Shown here: positions 11,104-22,640 of the stretch, piece by piece
How positions within the stretch are numbered: the stretch's first letter is position 1
How the letters are laid out: every line of letters begins with the position of its first letter
Source: Rhododendron vialii
Taxonomy: Eukaryota; Streptophyta; Magnoliopsida; Ericales; Ericaceae
Direction: 5' to 3'
NCBI RefSeq assembly: GCF_030253575.1
Contig: NC_080561.1
Location: forward strand, 9,334,501 to 9,398,500
Length of the DNA: 64,000 bases
Translations under genes and position numbers: made by a program
Notes under the pieces: model-generated
Seen by the model: only the letters and a program-made list of their open reading frames with translations
The model's database searches: none
Told to the model about the DNA's origin: nothing

Positions 11104-12500
11104 ATGTTAGTTGATGCGTGTTGTTTGTTGTTGGAGGGGAATGAAAAACAAAAGAAATATGAGCAGTAGATGTTAGTTTACTAGTAGGTCATTGATCGAG
11201 CCCATTCGTCATTCATTTATAAGGAATCGATCGAAAACAGAATCGTAGATATGGAATGTTCTTATCAGTTACGATTGTACGTTCTATGCTTTGGAGTGTA
11301 GACCTACTTCTATTTTCCTAATGGTTGGCTTCTTTAATTTGCCTATTGGTTTGCTGTTCTATTTGCCTGTTGGTTTGCTTTCTTTTGCGCCGTATGTACG
11401 TAGCACACAATCGCTAAGTACCAAAGGGATACGAAGGAGTCTCACTTTGTCATTTATTTCTCTCTTGGGAGTTTGTGCATATTAGATTTTGCTATTTGTC
11501 CTGTCGTGGATAAAATGATGTCCGGTGGCGATGTGATGAATGGAATAAGGTTGTTGGATGGACGAAAACAACGTACAGATGCTGGTTTCTATATTTCCTA
11601 AAAGAAGTATTTCGGTTTGAAGCAATAACGTTTAACTGATAGGGGCTGTAATTTTCTTACCAAATGCTCCTAGATTGAAAGCTCCATCATCATGGGAATT
11701 ATATCTTGAAACTTTCGAAACTCAGAGCGCCGATGCTGATTTTTTTTTCCTGTATTAAAAATTATTGTTGCTAATAAATTTTGCCTTGTTTGATTTGTTA
11801 GTTTTTCATTTCTTACACAAGTTAATATCGGTTTGAGAAAAAACAAAAAGAAGCAAGGGAATGTATATCCTTATTGGAATCCCAAAGCAAGAGGGGAGAA
11901 CCCTCAAAACCAAAAACAAGCAAAAGAAAAACCAAGCCATTGCGACAAAAACCAATATCCAACCTACAGCAGTCGTAGCAAGGATTTTTAAAAGGGTCAT
12001 CGCGTACAGAAAACTGAAACCATGACAGTTACGGCAGAAACTTACAAGACATTACCCCGGCCTTCTTAAACCTATGATTTTCCACCTAGTAATATATCGA
12101 TCCCGAGAGTGCTAGTTTGATCTCACATGTAATAGATCTGGCATTGCAATGCTGAATAGAAAGTGAACTCAACGATGAGAAAGTCCCGAACGACTTCTTT
12201 TTCAGAATCAATATCATTCTCAATTTTGGCTAGACTCTGAATCTTTCTCGGCTCTCATATTTCAATCAAGAAACTCTGGCAATCTATCTTTATGGACCCC
12301 ATGTCCTTCTGCGTGTTGGTTCGCTCTCATGATCTAAGTAGACGCAGTTGATTAAGGTGAAAAGTATTTTTCTTGGTAATGAAGCATCTGGTGCTACATA
12401 TGCATATCTTGCACTTACATTTCTTATCACGGCAAAGCAAATATTCAGAGGAATTAAGAGCTAGGTCCAAGCTCTCATATTCGTTTCGACCAACAGAGAC
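11104..12500 (+). other. NAC-B 3' flank
   Basis: Conserved 3' flank of type II units (compare 43,400-44,700 and 55,745-56,700). It contains a downstream T-rich stretch and intron-like sequence leading to the TPL fragment. No independent gene seen. Confidence 0.5.
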
Positions 12501-12509
12501 TCATTGACA

Positions 12510-12760
12510 TGTTATTTTGTTTCTTAAGGGTAGATTCTTAATCTTAAGATTGAGTCTCACATTGGCAGCATAACTGATCTTGGCCTTTGCAATGCAGCGC
12601 GTAATAAACTTCTGGTTGTTACCTGTGGCTGTTGAGATGGAAAAACGATTAAGGTGACTTTCAACTCCCGAGTCTTCTATAGTTATATTGTTTCCAATCC
12701 AGAATAAATACACTAACCGTATCCATAATCGTAGATGTTGGCATGGCTCTCTTGTTTTCT
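12510..12760 (+). pseudogene. TOPLESS-like WD40 fragment (TPL-2)
   Basis: Same fragment as at 3.4k: an AG acceptor, an ESHIGS-type start, LLVVTCG, then a WHGSLVFS-like piece cut off at 12,760 by CACTA-like sequence. It has frame breaks in several places. Confidence 0.55.
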
Positions 12761-14223
12761 CCAAGAACTTTTAGTGGTGGTTGTAAAATCGTCGTTAATA
12801 GCCAGAAACCTTCACTAGCGGTAATTTACTGTCATTTTTGTATTTTTGACAATTGTTTTGTCGGCGGAAAATTTACAAGCGATAATTTACTTCAACCAGT
12901 GGGGTTTTGGGACTATTACCGGTAGTTTTAATACCGCTTTTTTTGAACAGCAAAAAAAAATTTCATTAATCTTTAAATTGTTACAAGACTAATAGGAGCA
13001 AGGAAATAACATCTTATTCAGAAGAACAATCAGTCAAATCCGATACCGAATAACTAAATTGGCAAGAAGTGAATTCAGAACACCCAATGGGACGAATGGG
13101 TGGAAACCCCTCTAAAGGCCGAAGCCCAATCACCCTAAATGGGTCTAAAAACCCAGATCAAAACAATTAAGAGCACAAGGCCTAATATGCCCAAATCATA
13201 CAATAACGAACATCAATGGGCCAAACCCAATCCAAGAGGAGCCAAGCCAGGCCCAAGCCCCAAACCTAACCCTAATTAAGGGTCATCATTTAGCCCGAAG
13301 GCCCGCGACCCACCCGAAGCCCGCCCGGCCTGACGAGCTTTTACTCGGCCCGAGACCATAAAACGGGCGGGCTAGCCCGGCCCGTAGTTTGTAATGGGTG
13401 AGCTCGGGCCTATAAATTTTTACTCGGCCCGGCCCGTGAGCCCACCCGTAGTACCCCCCCAAAAGCCCGCCTATTAGCCCAAAATTTCATAAAATCCTTT
13501 CTTTTTTCTCTTGGTTTAGTTTTGCCCAAGGAAATTTAAGCCCGTCCGGCTTTTGGCCCGCCGGCCCACCAATTGGGCTAGCCCATGGGCCGGGCTTGGG
13601 CTTCAATTTACGATAGGTAACCCGGCCCGCCAAAAAGAAAAGGCCCGGTCGGCCTGGCCCGTGGGTGGGCTTGGGCAGCGACTTGGCGGCCGGCCCAGCC
13701 CGATGATGACTCTTAACCCTAACTAAAACACAGCCACCACACACCACCGCCGCCCAAAGCAACCGCCGACCACCATACCCAGGCAAACAACCACCACTTG
13801 AAAACCCGAAGCAGGTCGCAATCAAAACCACTAAACCCGTAGCCGATAACTAGCACCGTCGCCCACTAAAACGGTCGGAAAATAGCAGCCCACCACCAAC
13901 ACGGAATTACCCTTTGAAGCTTTGAGCACCACTAAAAACAGTAAGCCCAGATCTAGAGGCCACACCGATGCACCATACGCAATTTCCCCAACGTCGATGA
14001 CCACACCTCACCATTGAGCAGGACTGATAACACCAACTGTGATAGCTGGCGGCACGATCGGAGCAAAAAACACACAATCCTCCCTCCAACCCCACGACCG
14101 CACCTCACCATTGAGTAGAACCAGCTACACCAACTGTGTTAACCGACAGCACGATCGGAGAAAAGGACGAGGTGGGAAGGAGGTCGGTGGCCAAAAGGGC
14201 AGTGAGATAGATGGAATTGCAAA
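12761..14223. mobile_element. Truncated CACTA element with nested LINE and hAT-like insert
   Basis: 12,761-12,938 is GGCGGT-rich subterminal sequence of a CACTA-type element; the matching right TIR survives in other copies as TTTGGCGTAGTG (for example 58,058-58,069). A minus-strand LINE 3' part starts at about 12,939 after TTTTAATACCGCT (the first copy of its target duplication). It contains two diverged copies of a unit with ACCTCACCATTGAG and GCACGATCGGAG. At about 13,275-13,720 a GC-rich element is inserted in it. The right end has been replaced by unrelated sequence from 14,224. Confidence 0.65.
13277..13714. mobile_element. hAT-like non-autonomous element, GCCCGGCCCG-rich
   Basis: The empty site in the LINE copies at 34,245 and 45,455 (CCTAACCCTAACCAAAAC) shows the insertion. 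AACCCTAA flanks it on both sides (8 bp). The ends are inverted (AAGGGTCATCAT and ATGATGACTCTT). The interior is full of AGCCCGGCCCG motifs. No transposase frame. Confidence 0.65.
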
Positions 14224-14510
14224 GGGGGAAATTATAGTTACCCCCCTCGAACTAACCCTCGCATACACTTACCCCCCTTTAACTTTTATTTTTGACACTT
14301 AACCCCCTCAAACTAACTGAAATTCAAACGGTCATAACTTCAAACGGTCATAACTTCTTCGTCCAAAATCGAAAATATGCAAATTATATATCGATTTCGA
14401 GGTCTTGAAGTCAGCTTTCTAATGACACTAAAATCACATCACAATTCAAAGCACACATAAAGTTATGATCAAAACGGTCTTTCTGTCTACCAACCCTTAC
14501 TCTTTTGATC
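14224..14510. other. Unassigned insertion between units
   Basis: This stretch replaces the end of the LINE/CACTA block. It includes the tandem AACGGTCATAACTTC repeated near 14,328-14,356. It is absent from the other units and looks like mobile-element sequence of unknown class. No gene seen. Confidence 0.4.
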
Positions 14511-15572
14511 TGATTAATGAGGAATAAATTTACAAAACCTTTTTGCCTAAAACTAATTGGCACGTCCTCATTGGTATGTGTAGAAGTCTAGCAACAGGAG
14601 AAAATTTGGGAATACACCAAACTCTTAATTAGGCTGTGTTCTTAAACTTAACTTAAAATGAGTTGATTTGTCATTATTTGAATTTTTTTTGCATTTCTTA
14701 GTTTTGTATCAAACTTTTGTGGAATATTGATTCGTCCCGACGTGAGGAACCGGAAAAGTAATTTTTTTTTTTTACTTTTACCCAAATATTTTGGGAAATA
14801 ATCACTTATTTCTCAAAATAATTTAACTTATTTCACTTTTTTTTGCTAAAAAGTGATTATTTCTCAAAATACTTGGGTAAAAGTACAATTTTTTTACTTT
14901 TTCGATTTCTCTCGTCGAGACGAATTAATAATTCACATAAGTTTGGTGCAAAACTAACAAATGCGACAAAATCTAGAAAAATTTGTAAATTGGCTATTGA
15001 CGGGAGTGGAAATCCACTAGTTTCCCACCACCCTCACAAAATTTAGAAAAAATATTTAGCGGTCTTGAAACATCGTCAAGTGAGGTTCTGTCATACATGT
15101 TTGCGTGGGGCTCAGTAGTACAAAGTATATTGACTCCACAAAAACGTGTGACAAATTAGGGTGTTGCGACACACTGCGCGACCACTGAATAATTACTCCA
15201 CAATTTAACCCAACATCACTGACTGGTCCGTTAATTCCAAATAATTAACCCAAAGTCACGTTTTTGGTTTCGATTAGGAAATACATACCTTGTACTACTC
15301 AACCATCCTAAATTACTTTTCCTTTGCAAAAAGTCAACGGAATTTTTGGATTGAAAAATAAAATATTTTCTTGGAAATTTTTTAGAATTTTTTTACACCA
15401 AATTAAAAAACAAATCAAGCACTTTATATTGATGCAAAGAAATTCAAAAAATGATACACGACGTATTTTTTTTTCTGAGAAATTACAATTCTTTTCGTAG
15501 GGAACAAGTAACCGCGGACGGAGATAGTACACTACTACTCTAGTAAGTACATACATAGCCGACTTTCTATTG
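14511..15572. other. Upstream block of NAC-C without the retroelement
   Basis: Homologous to 1-1,300 but with an uninterrupted empty site near 14,821 (AATTTAACTTATTTCAC). No gene seen. Confidence 0.75.
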
Positions 15573-15574
15573 TC

Positions 15575-15696
15575 CTATATATATCCCATCACATTACCTA
15601 GACTAACAACGTGAGATCAGAGAGAGAGAGAGAGCCAAAGATTAGAGAGAGAGGAGAGAGAGAGAGAGTAGAGTGGTGAGAGATCGAGAACAAGAC
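15575..15696 (+). promoter_or_regulatory. NAC-C core promoter and GA-rich leader
   Basis: TATA box CTATATATATCCC at about 15,575-15,587, about 120 bp before the ATG. It is followed by ACCTAGACTAACAACGTGAG and a leader of broken GA repeats. Near-identical in the NAC-D and NAC-F promoters. Confidence 0.65.
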
Positions 15697-17097
15697 ATGA
15701 GCGTACCAGTGGGTTATAAGTTTACGCCTACAGACCAAGAACTTGTTATCGACTATCTTGAGATCAAGTCCAAGGGTAAAGCCCTACCTTGCGATGTCGT
15801 TTTCGAGCGCGAGATTTACGGGACCGGAAACAAAGCCCCGTGGCAGATTTTCACCAAGAACGACCCGTGGGAAGAAGGCAGCGTCTACGTTCTCACGAAG
15901 CTGATCAAGGCCACCGGCAGCGACAAACGGACAGCTAGAACGGCTGGTTGTGGCTCGTGGCACGGAGAGACCGGTCCTGTACGAATACTCGACAAAAAGC
16001 ATCGTGTGATAGGGTACAAGAGGATGCTGCGTTTTCGGATCAAGAACGGATCGGAAGCGATGGACGAGAGCGGGGAAGGAGGCCGTTGGATCATGCACGA
16101 GTTCTCTTTGTATGGCGGTAATGGTACTACTTCGACTAGGAATAAGCAATCGCCTAAAGGATCAGAATATGTTCTTTGTAGGATAAAGAAAATATATAAC
16201 TCAAAAGACAACAAGAAATCTCCGAAGAAAGTAAAGAATGTTGAGGTCCCGAGGCCTGCAAAGCGTGCGAGGAAGGAGGTGTTTGAGCAAGAACAGGACG
16301 TGGAAGCACTGGAAACAGAAAATATAGTTCCTTACTCGCAAGAACTTTTGGAAGCAGAGAAGGAAGGACATTATTCACAGATACTTTCCGACGTGGATGC
16401 GGATCTTGAACTACTACGTCCTATGCTGGAGTCGGAGCAGCTAGCAAGTATCGGTCCTGATTTTGATGCGTCGGACCCCCGAACCCTATCTTGGCTTCCC
16501 CCAACACCTTTCTCGGAAGAATTTTCAAAAGCGGAGGAGCAAGGAAATTATTCGCAAATGCTTTTTGACATGGATGCGGATCTTGATTTCGATGCATTAG
16601 ACCCTCAAACCCTATCTGGGCATGTCCAAACACCTTCCTCGGAAGAACTTTCAGAAGCGAAGAAGCAAGAAAATTATTCGCAAATGCTTTTTGACATGGA
16701 TGCGGATCTTGATTTTGATGCGTTGGACCCTCAAGCCCTATCTGGGCTTGCCCAAACACCTTTCTCGGAAGAACTTTCGGAAGCGGAGAAGCAAGGAAAT
16801 TATTCACAAATGCTTTCTTCCATGTCGGATGCGGATCTTCATGAGGAGCTAATTTCTATATTGGAGTCAGAGCAGCCACCAAGTAGTATCAGTCTTGATT
16901 CTTGGCTTCCTGGCCCGACAGTGCCAACACCTTTCTTTGAAGAATTTTCAGAAGCGGAGGAGCAAGGAAATTATTCGCAGATGCTTTCTGACGTTGATGC
17001 GGATACTGTAGAACTAGTTCCTATATTGGAGTACTTGGAGCAGCTACCAAGTTTCAGTCTTGATTTTGATGTGTTGAGCAAGGAATGGAGCTTGTAA
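15697..17097 (+). CDS. NAC-C, intact type II NAC transcription factor with acidic C-terminal repeats
   Basis: An intronless frame of 466 codons. The ATG at 15,697 is chosen because MSVPVGYKFTPTDQELV aligns with the usual NAC start; a GTG 24 bases upstream is in frame but unlikely. Residues 4-163 form the NAC domain (A: PVGYKFTPTDQELVIDYL; B: REIYGTGNKAPWQIF; C: GCGSWHGETG; D: VIGYKRMLRF to RWIMHEFSL; E: EYVLCRIKK), which in this family binds CGT-core DNA and dimerises. Residues 172-194 are basic (KKSPKKVK, RPAKRARK), a likely bipartite nuclear signal. Residues about 215-466 hold five copies of an NYSQML-DMDADL-type acidic unit, predicted to activate transcription. Most NAC genes have two introns; none is visible here. 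Target genes are unknown. Confidence 0.9.
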   Translation: MSVPVGYKFTPTDQELVIDYLEIKSKGKALPCDVVFEREIYGTGNKAPWQIFTKNDPWEEGSVYVLTKLIKATGSDKRTARTAGCGSWHGETGPVRILDKKHRVIGYKRMLRFRIKNGSEAMDESGEGGRWIMHEFSLYGGNGTTSTRNKQSPKGSEYVLCRIKKIYNSKDNKKSPKKVKNVEVPRPAKRARKEVFEQEQDVEALETENIVPYSQELLEAEKEGHYSQILSDVDADLELLRPMLESEQLASIGPDFDASDPRTLSWLPPTPFSEEFSKAEEQGNYSQMLFDMDADLDFDALDPQTLSGHVQTPSSEELSEAKKQENYSQMLFDMDADLDFDALDPQALSGLAQTPFSEELSEAEKQGNYSQMLSSMSDADLHEELISILESEQPPSSISLDSWLPGPTVPTPFFEEFSEAEEQGNYSQMLSDVDADTVELVPILEYLEQLPSFSLDFDVLSKEWSL

Positions 17098-17494
17098 GAG
17101 CAAGAGCAAGCGAGTAAAAGGCCCGTTGTTTGTTGTTGGAGGGGAATGAAAAACAAAAGAAATATGAGCAGTAGATATTAGTTTACTAGTAGGTCATTGA
17201 TCGAGCCCATTAGTCATTCATTTATAAGGAATCAATCGAAAACATAATCGTAGTTATGGAATGTTCTTATCAGTTACGATTGTTCTATGCTTTGGAATAT
17301 AGACCTGCTTCTATTTTCCTAATGATTTGCTTCTTTAATTTGCCTATTGGTTTGCTGTTCTATTTGCTTGTTCTTTTGCGCTGTACGTACGTAGCACACA
17401 ATCGCTAAGTACCAAAGGGATATGAGGGAGTCACTCTGTCATTTATTTCTCTCATGGTAGTTTGTGCACATTAGATTTCGCTATTTATCAAATC
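17098..17494 (+). other. NAC-C 3' flank, cut at 17,494
   Basis: Matches the 3' flanks of NAC-D and NAC-F until GATTTCGCTATTTAT, then switches to unrelated sequence. The continuation of the array resumes only at about 33,211, with roughly 735 bp of the expected flank missing. Confidence 0.7.
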
Positions 17495-17659
17495 TTCTTG
17501 GGGAAAAGGACAAAGGGAACACAATGATAAAATCATAAAACCAAATGCCGTGATTTCACACTAATGATGAATCACAACCAGAATCAAAGTTCACTACAGC
17601 TCCCAGTGACTTTGATGAGCCTTATGCTCCTACATCAAGTATGTTTGCACCTAATGCAG

Positions 17660-17921
17660 CAAACTAATGCGCTTCTGAAATGCTATACCACAACAAGCTG
17701 GGCATAGGGACGTATACCCCTTGTTTCTGGATATCCGGGATCTCACTCGAGAAGGGAATTTCAAGCTGGCTTGGGTTAAGATATCCGCCAACAAGGTCGC
17801 TCATCAGGTAGCAGCATTGGCAGGCTGGAAGATAAAGGGAGGCATGCCCCTGATAGTACGTCTTAGTCGCTTGAGCCGTTTTGGCATTTTTGTCTGACAA
17901 AAAAAATAAAAAAAAAGATTC
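17660..17921 (+). pseudogene. LINE RNase H remnant with poly-A end
   Basis: The + strand reads DIRDLTREGNFKLAWVKISA then NKVAHQVAALAGW, fitting the C-terminal motif W-V-x-x-x-A-N-x-V-A-H of plant LINE RNase H domains. A stop and an A-rich tail follow (about 17,897-17,921). The rest of the element is absent (5' truncation). Confidence 0.5.
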
Positions 17922-19127
17922 TGGTTCTTAAGGATGATTGGAGAAGTAAGATAGTCAGAAGAGGAAACTTAATTCCCCGCAAACAGAGATTCCAAAACTG
18001 AGACATAGGATTGAAAATTTCTACCAGCTGGCCGACCAAAATCATCAAGAACATAAATCTACGGAAGGCTGTACAATGAACTAAGCGAGGCAGCCCTGAG
18101 CCTTAAGGTCATTTCTTGGACCATTACATAAAACCATCTCAAGTGTTTAAGAATTGTTCCACGGGATGTAGAGTCTTATTTGGATGCCTAAAATGGCCAA
18201 AATACACAACATCCAACAAGATAATGTGAGTAATTATCAAATTGAGACCCACTGATTTCTTTGGAATGTGACTGCTGAAGTTGTATGATGACTAAATCGA
18301 AGCTCATAATGTTGTATAACGCAGCTTCTGTAGACCAGAAAAGAGACAAGTTCAAACAGAAACCGTGACATCATGGTTTTAATCCAGCCCAATATTTATC
18401 TTAAACTATTTTGTTTTAGAAAAACAAAAGTTAAATTTATACCAAGTAATACTCCATGGCCTGGAAAAAACCATGAAGCATAACGAATGAGGAAAAGATT
18501 TAAATGCACAATAATCAATTTCGATATTTCTTAAAAGACTATAACTACTTGACTTTGCAAAGATAAATCTCTTAAGTACAATTACTTGACTTTCTTTGAT
18601 GACAATCAAGTGTACATAGAAGGCCATAGTCAGAGATTGCACATAAGCAAAGTCAATAAAATTACTAGCGAACAAGAAATAATACCTCATGTTGTTACAT
18701 AGAGCATTCCTATTTCCTCTCTCTGCTTCAAATGTTATCACACTCCTCAAGCATTTATCACTGAAACACTGGGTGAACAAAGGTACCAAGATTAATGTTT
18801 TTAGTTTCCATCAGGCTTTGGTGGTTTAACAGAAAAGCTTAGTTGAAGTTACAGCGGGTGGACCCAGATACTTCAATATGCAGTATACCATACGTATGAA
18901 GATAAAGTACTGATAATGAAATAGATGATTTTCAGTAGTGCAAAATGTGGATACAGTATTTCGATTTAATTTGTCATTATCTTTTATGTCAAGGGTAGCA
19001 TAGTCTTTTTGATTAGGTTTGCTTAGGGTTAACCTATATAGTTCTGTCATAGCCTTGTTTTTTTTCTTTAAGGTGCTCAGCAATAAAACTCCTACACAAG
19101 TATTCTATCTATTGTAACATGGTATCA

Positions 19128-19139
19128 GAGCTCAAGTTG
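19128..19139 (+). mobile_element. LTR-retrotransposon primer-binding-site relic
   Basis: TGGTATCAGAGC, complementary to the 3' end of initiator tRNA-Met, directly follows ATTGTAACA, a plausible LTR end. No gag/pol or second LTR is evident, so this is a degraded remnant whose LTR start cannot be placed. Confidence 0.6.
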
Positions 19140-19304
19140 AAAGTGGTCTTGGGTTCAAGCTCTCCGTTTGCATTTCTTTCGACCTTTATCACCCATATCA
19201 CAGCACATCTACGCAACTCGAAAGAGCTCTAGCATTTTTCTTCCAACTAAAGGCCATGTAGTTATCCAAAGGCTTTGGCCTTTATACTATTGCTTACAAA
19301 CTAT

Positions 19305-19663
19305 GAAGCACCGACACCTCTAGAGGTCGAAGTATCGTTGTGTGGGACACGGCGGGGACACGTATGGGACACGCCATATACATTTTTTAGGGGGACACTG
19401 ATGGGGACACGGTAGGGGCCAAACTGTAATTTTAAAAAAATTGGAGATCAAACTGTAATTTTTTTAAATTTTGGGGCCAAATTGTAATTTTTTAAAAATT
19501 TCTCAGTATCAAACTATAATTAATTATTTAATTATTTAAATAAATAAATAAATACACACACACACACACACATACGTGGCCGTGGCCGTGTCCGAGTCTC
19601 CATTTTTTTAGAATTTCCGTGTCCCCGTGTCAGTGTCGGTGTCGGTATCTGTGTCCGTGCATC
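19305..19663. mobile_element. GACAC-rich MITE-like element with 16-bp flanking repeat
   Basis: The element begins GAAGCACCGACACC and ends with the near-complement GTGTCCGTGC. ATTGCTTACAAACTAT flanks it on the left (19,289-19,304), and a copy with one difference on the right (19,664-19,679). The flanking repeat is long for a DNA transposon. The interior has a CA microsatellite (about 19,556-19,572). Confidence 0.65.
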
Positions 19664-20890
19664 ATTGCTTACAAATTATAGGCATCTAGTGATAAGTCGA
19701 AGCACTTTAACTTATAAGACGTTTCTCTATGAGAATTGAACTATAAATAGGACCTGCTTTTCCAATGCAAGCCACTTGTCCAAATATTGAGGTTGCTTTT
19801 CAGTTTGAGCACTTAATTGCCTAGACAAACTTATCTATGAGTTCACATTACAAAGACAACGAGTGGTGCTAAACTAACTACAAAAGAAAGATGAAGTTGG
19901 ACTTCATTCATAGAAGGTGTTACTATTCCTGCCTTTTCCATTTACATTCCTAGCTTAATAGTTCCTGTTGTTTGCTCTTCAAGAGTGTTTGCGGTCCAAG
20001 TTGAACATCAAGTCTCATATGATGTTCCCAATGACAATAAAATCTTGTCTAAACTAAGTTAAAATACAGTGAACTCCGAAATGCTAATTCTTCAGCCGAC
20101 AACAACCACGTCATTATAATGAGTTCATTCAAGATTACAAAAAATCCGAGTGGGGAGATATATAAAGGATACGACTTAAACTAAAACATATATGTACCAA
20201 GATATAAACATCAATTCTTAGTCAAATTCAACAATCCAACGGGTAAAAATGTCCATAAAACCAGGACATGGTAGAAAAATTGGATATCCAAAAGAAGTAT
20301 GCTTTGCCGCAATATTCATGTTTACTTCCACAAATAAAAAGTAAACCATTGTTTCAACATGTAATTCAAGAAACTACAAATGTGGTATAGAACTCGTTCA
20401 TACCTTGCCACATGCTTGCACAAGTAAGACTGACATTGCCATGTGCTACAAAGTTTTTGTACGGAAGGGCAATGCCTGAAAAATATAAACATCAAACTTG
20501 AAAATTTTGAGTACGGGGAGGGAAGTCTGGTAGGAATTCCTCAGGGCGTATTACGGTTTTTCACCGAGGGGGTGGATCGAAGCGATTGCAGCGAAGAATA
20601 AGATTCTACAATCACATCTACAGTCAAGTAATCATATCCATAAAGAGCCTAAAAAATAAACTTAATCACAGTGATGATGTGCTAATGAATGCAAACTGGT
20701 TACGAATATATAAAACCCTTTTTTGACCCCATAGATCATGCAACCATATATTAATTACGTAAACCAAATATTAAGATAAATCCTTAAAGGCTTTAATTGT
20801 GTTTCTTATGATTAATGATGACATGAAATCAGTTCAAATAGTAATCTTGTACTCTAAAACACCAATGTAAATCAAAATCATGCTACATAT

Positions 20891-21130
20891 TGTTGAGAAT
20901 ATAAATAATAAAGTTGCCCCTCTCTCTAACAGCTTAAGCTTTTAGATGAGTATGTGGTTAACAATCTAATATGGTATCAAAGCAGACAATAGATCCTATG
21001 TTCGAACATCACCGCCTACCTAACGATTAAAATTTACACGTGTTTAGCCCCTTATGGAAGAGAGTCTGGCTACACGTGAAGGGGTGTGTTGAGAATATAA
21101 ATAATAAAGTTGGTGGTTAACAATCTAATA
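20891..21130 (+). mobile_element. TRIM retrotransposon (terminal-repeat in miniature)
   Basis: LTR 1 (20,891-20,971) begins TGTTGAGAATATAAATAATA. It is followed at once by the primer-binding site TGGTATCAAAGC, a short internal part, a purine tract (GAAGGGGTG), and a second, internally deleted LTR copy (21,087-21,130). CATAT/CATAC at the flanks is a likely 5-bp target duplication. No coding region, as usual for TRIMs. Confidence 0.8.
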
Positions 21131-21269
21131 CATACCAATGAGTAGATGGGCAATAAGTCTTTAAGTGTTCATACCCCTTGAATAAGATGAGAGCAACAAT
21201 CAAATTCGACATCTTTAATCATAGGCATTGGATTAAAGTACAAAACTGGTATCGGATCCATTTATAGGA

Positions 21270-21576
21270 GAAAAAAAATAAAGTTGACTCCTGTCTATTG
21301 AAGTAAGAGTGCACTCATGCTTATATTCTTCATATTACTTTGGTACCCAAGCGATGTGGGATTTCGCTTCACACCCTCCCTCACGCCCAACGTGCACACT
21401 CGACAGCACCTGTCACGTGCAGGCCAGGGACACACACCTTACCCATCCTTGGCATACCCGACTCTGATACCATGTTACACCTTCTTGGGTAAAACTCAAC
21501 TCTAAAAGCTAGCTATTTAAGTGAGGGTGCTCTCACGCTTACTTTGGTACCCAAGCGATGTGGGACTTGCTTCACA
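21270..21576 (-). mobile_element. Second TRIM retrotransposon, minus orientation
   Basis: The direct repeats at about 21,270-21,373 and 21,474-21,576 share ACTTTGGTACCCAAGCGATG and TGTGGGA. Between them the reverse complement of the primer-binding site (GACTCTGATACCA, about 21,460-21,473) abuts the right repeat, so the element reads on the minus strand. The left start is approximate. Confidence 0.75.
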
Positions 21577-21991
21577 AATCCATCATTCATCATCCATGAC
21601 TATGACAAGTCCCTTAGAACTTCCAACCAAATTCCAACCCATGATCCAAAATATTGATTTGTGAAGGGAAAAGAGATCAGAAGAGGAAGATTGAGTTTTT
21701 TTCCCAGCGTTCTAATATCCAAATACAACCTCTGGCTATGAAGCACTAACACACCTAAGTTAGTCATTGTATGAGTGTCAAACACGCTAAAAACAGATAT
21801 ACCGGGTACATAGCGAGGAACGCCACGTGGTGTGTCCATTTATTTTAATTAGTTTTCTTTGATTCACACGAGGTGATCTACCTGGGACATGGCAAGACCT
21901 GTATGGGATACTACAAAGTAGAGTATACAATTTAACAAACACTTTGTTTGGTTATGAGTTTTGAGGAAAAAAAATTTGATATAATGAGTGG

Positions 21992-22018
21992 AGAGAGAGA
22001 GAGAGAGAGAGAGAGTGA
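21992..22018. repeat. (GA)n microsatellite
   Basis: About 13 GA dinucleotides inside sequence resembling the left half of a TTTGTTTGG-type MITE (compare 26,632). Confidence 0.85.
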
Positions 22019-22519
22019 GAAATTTATTGAGAACTGTGTAGAGAGTAAACAAAAATTCAAAACTAGTAAGTGAACAAAGTGAAAGCTCTTTTGGGGGTTA
22101 AACTTCAATATTACAAAACTTGGGATAAAACTTTTAAAAGGATATGTACACTTATGATGTAGCCTGAAACCTACTATTTCTTTGTCCTCAAGAACCAAAT
22201 TCCAGTCCTTGGGAAGGATACCCCCCAACCTATACACCAAAGAGTTGATGGTGTAAAATCCAATTTTTGATAACCATCAAAGTCATTCTGTCCAGAAATC
22301 CTCCTACCAATTCAAGAATGTTTTGTTTGTCTTTGTCTCACAGTGATGTGTTTGTTGTGTTAACTGGTATAAGTTTAAGAGGTGGTATTTTTGGTCATGT
22401 TAAAAGATCCCACTTTTGGTTGGGAAGTTTAAGTGAATGTTTCTCCCAAATGAAACAACTTAACATCATGAAGAAAAATAGATGGAAAATCCAAGGGGAC
22501 GATAGATAGAAATTCCAGC

Positions 22520-22640
22520 AGGTGAGTTTAGGACACCTCCTGAAAAAATTGGAGACATTCAATTCTCCGTCTATGAATGCAAAGCTGGGATGTGGAAGAG
22601 AGGTCTGGTCATCAAAGGCATTGCCATTCAGCCAAAAGCC
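22520..22640 (+). pseudogene. Exon-like stretch, family not recognised
   Basis: The + strand reads EFRTPPEKIGDIQFSVYECK then AGMWKRGLVIKGIAIQPKA and a stop. The composition is protein-like and not repetitive, and an AG precedes it. No family is recognised. It could be a captured exon, since other gene fragments lie nearby, or chance. Confidence 0.25.

Noticed and set aside
13735-14200. GC-rich open frames of about 60-115 codons on both strands
   Set aside because: They fall in the LINE 3' region and the GCCCGG-rich insert; frames are not kept between LINE copies.
15673-15696. GTG start eight codons upstream of NAC-C (also at 42,103 and 54,317)
   Set aside because: Plants start at ATG almost always, and homology to other NAC proteins begins at the ATG.
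16421-16807. 128-codon minus-strand open frame antisense to NAC-C repeats (also at 42,851, 55,065 and 10,301)
   Set aside because: It is the mirror of the acidic repeats: repeated codons keep one antisense frame open. No domain, promoter or independent conservation is seen.
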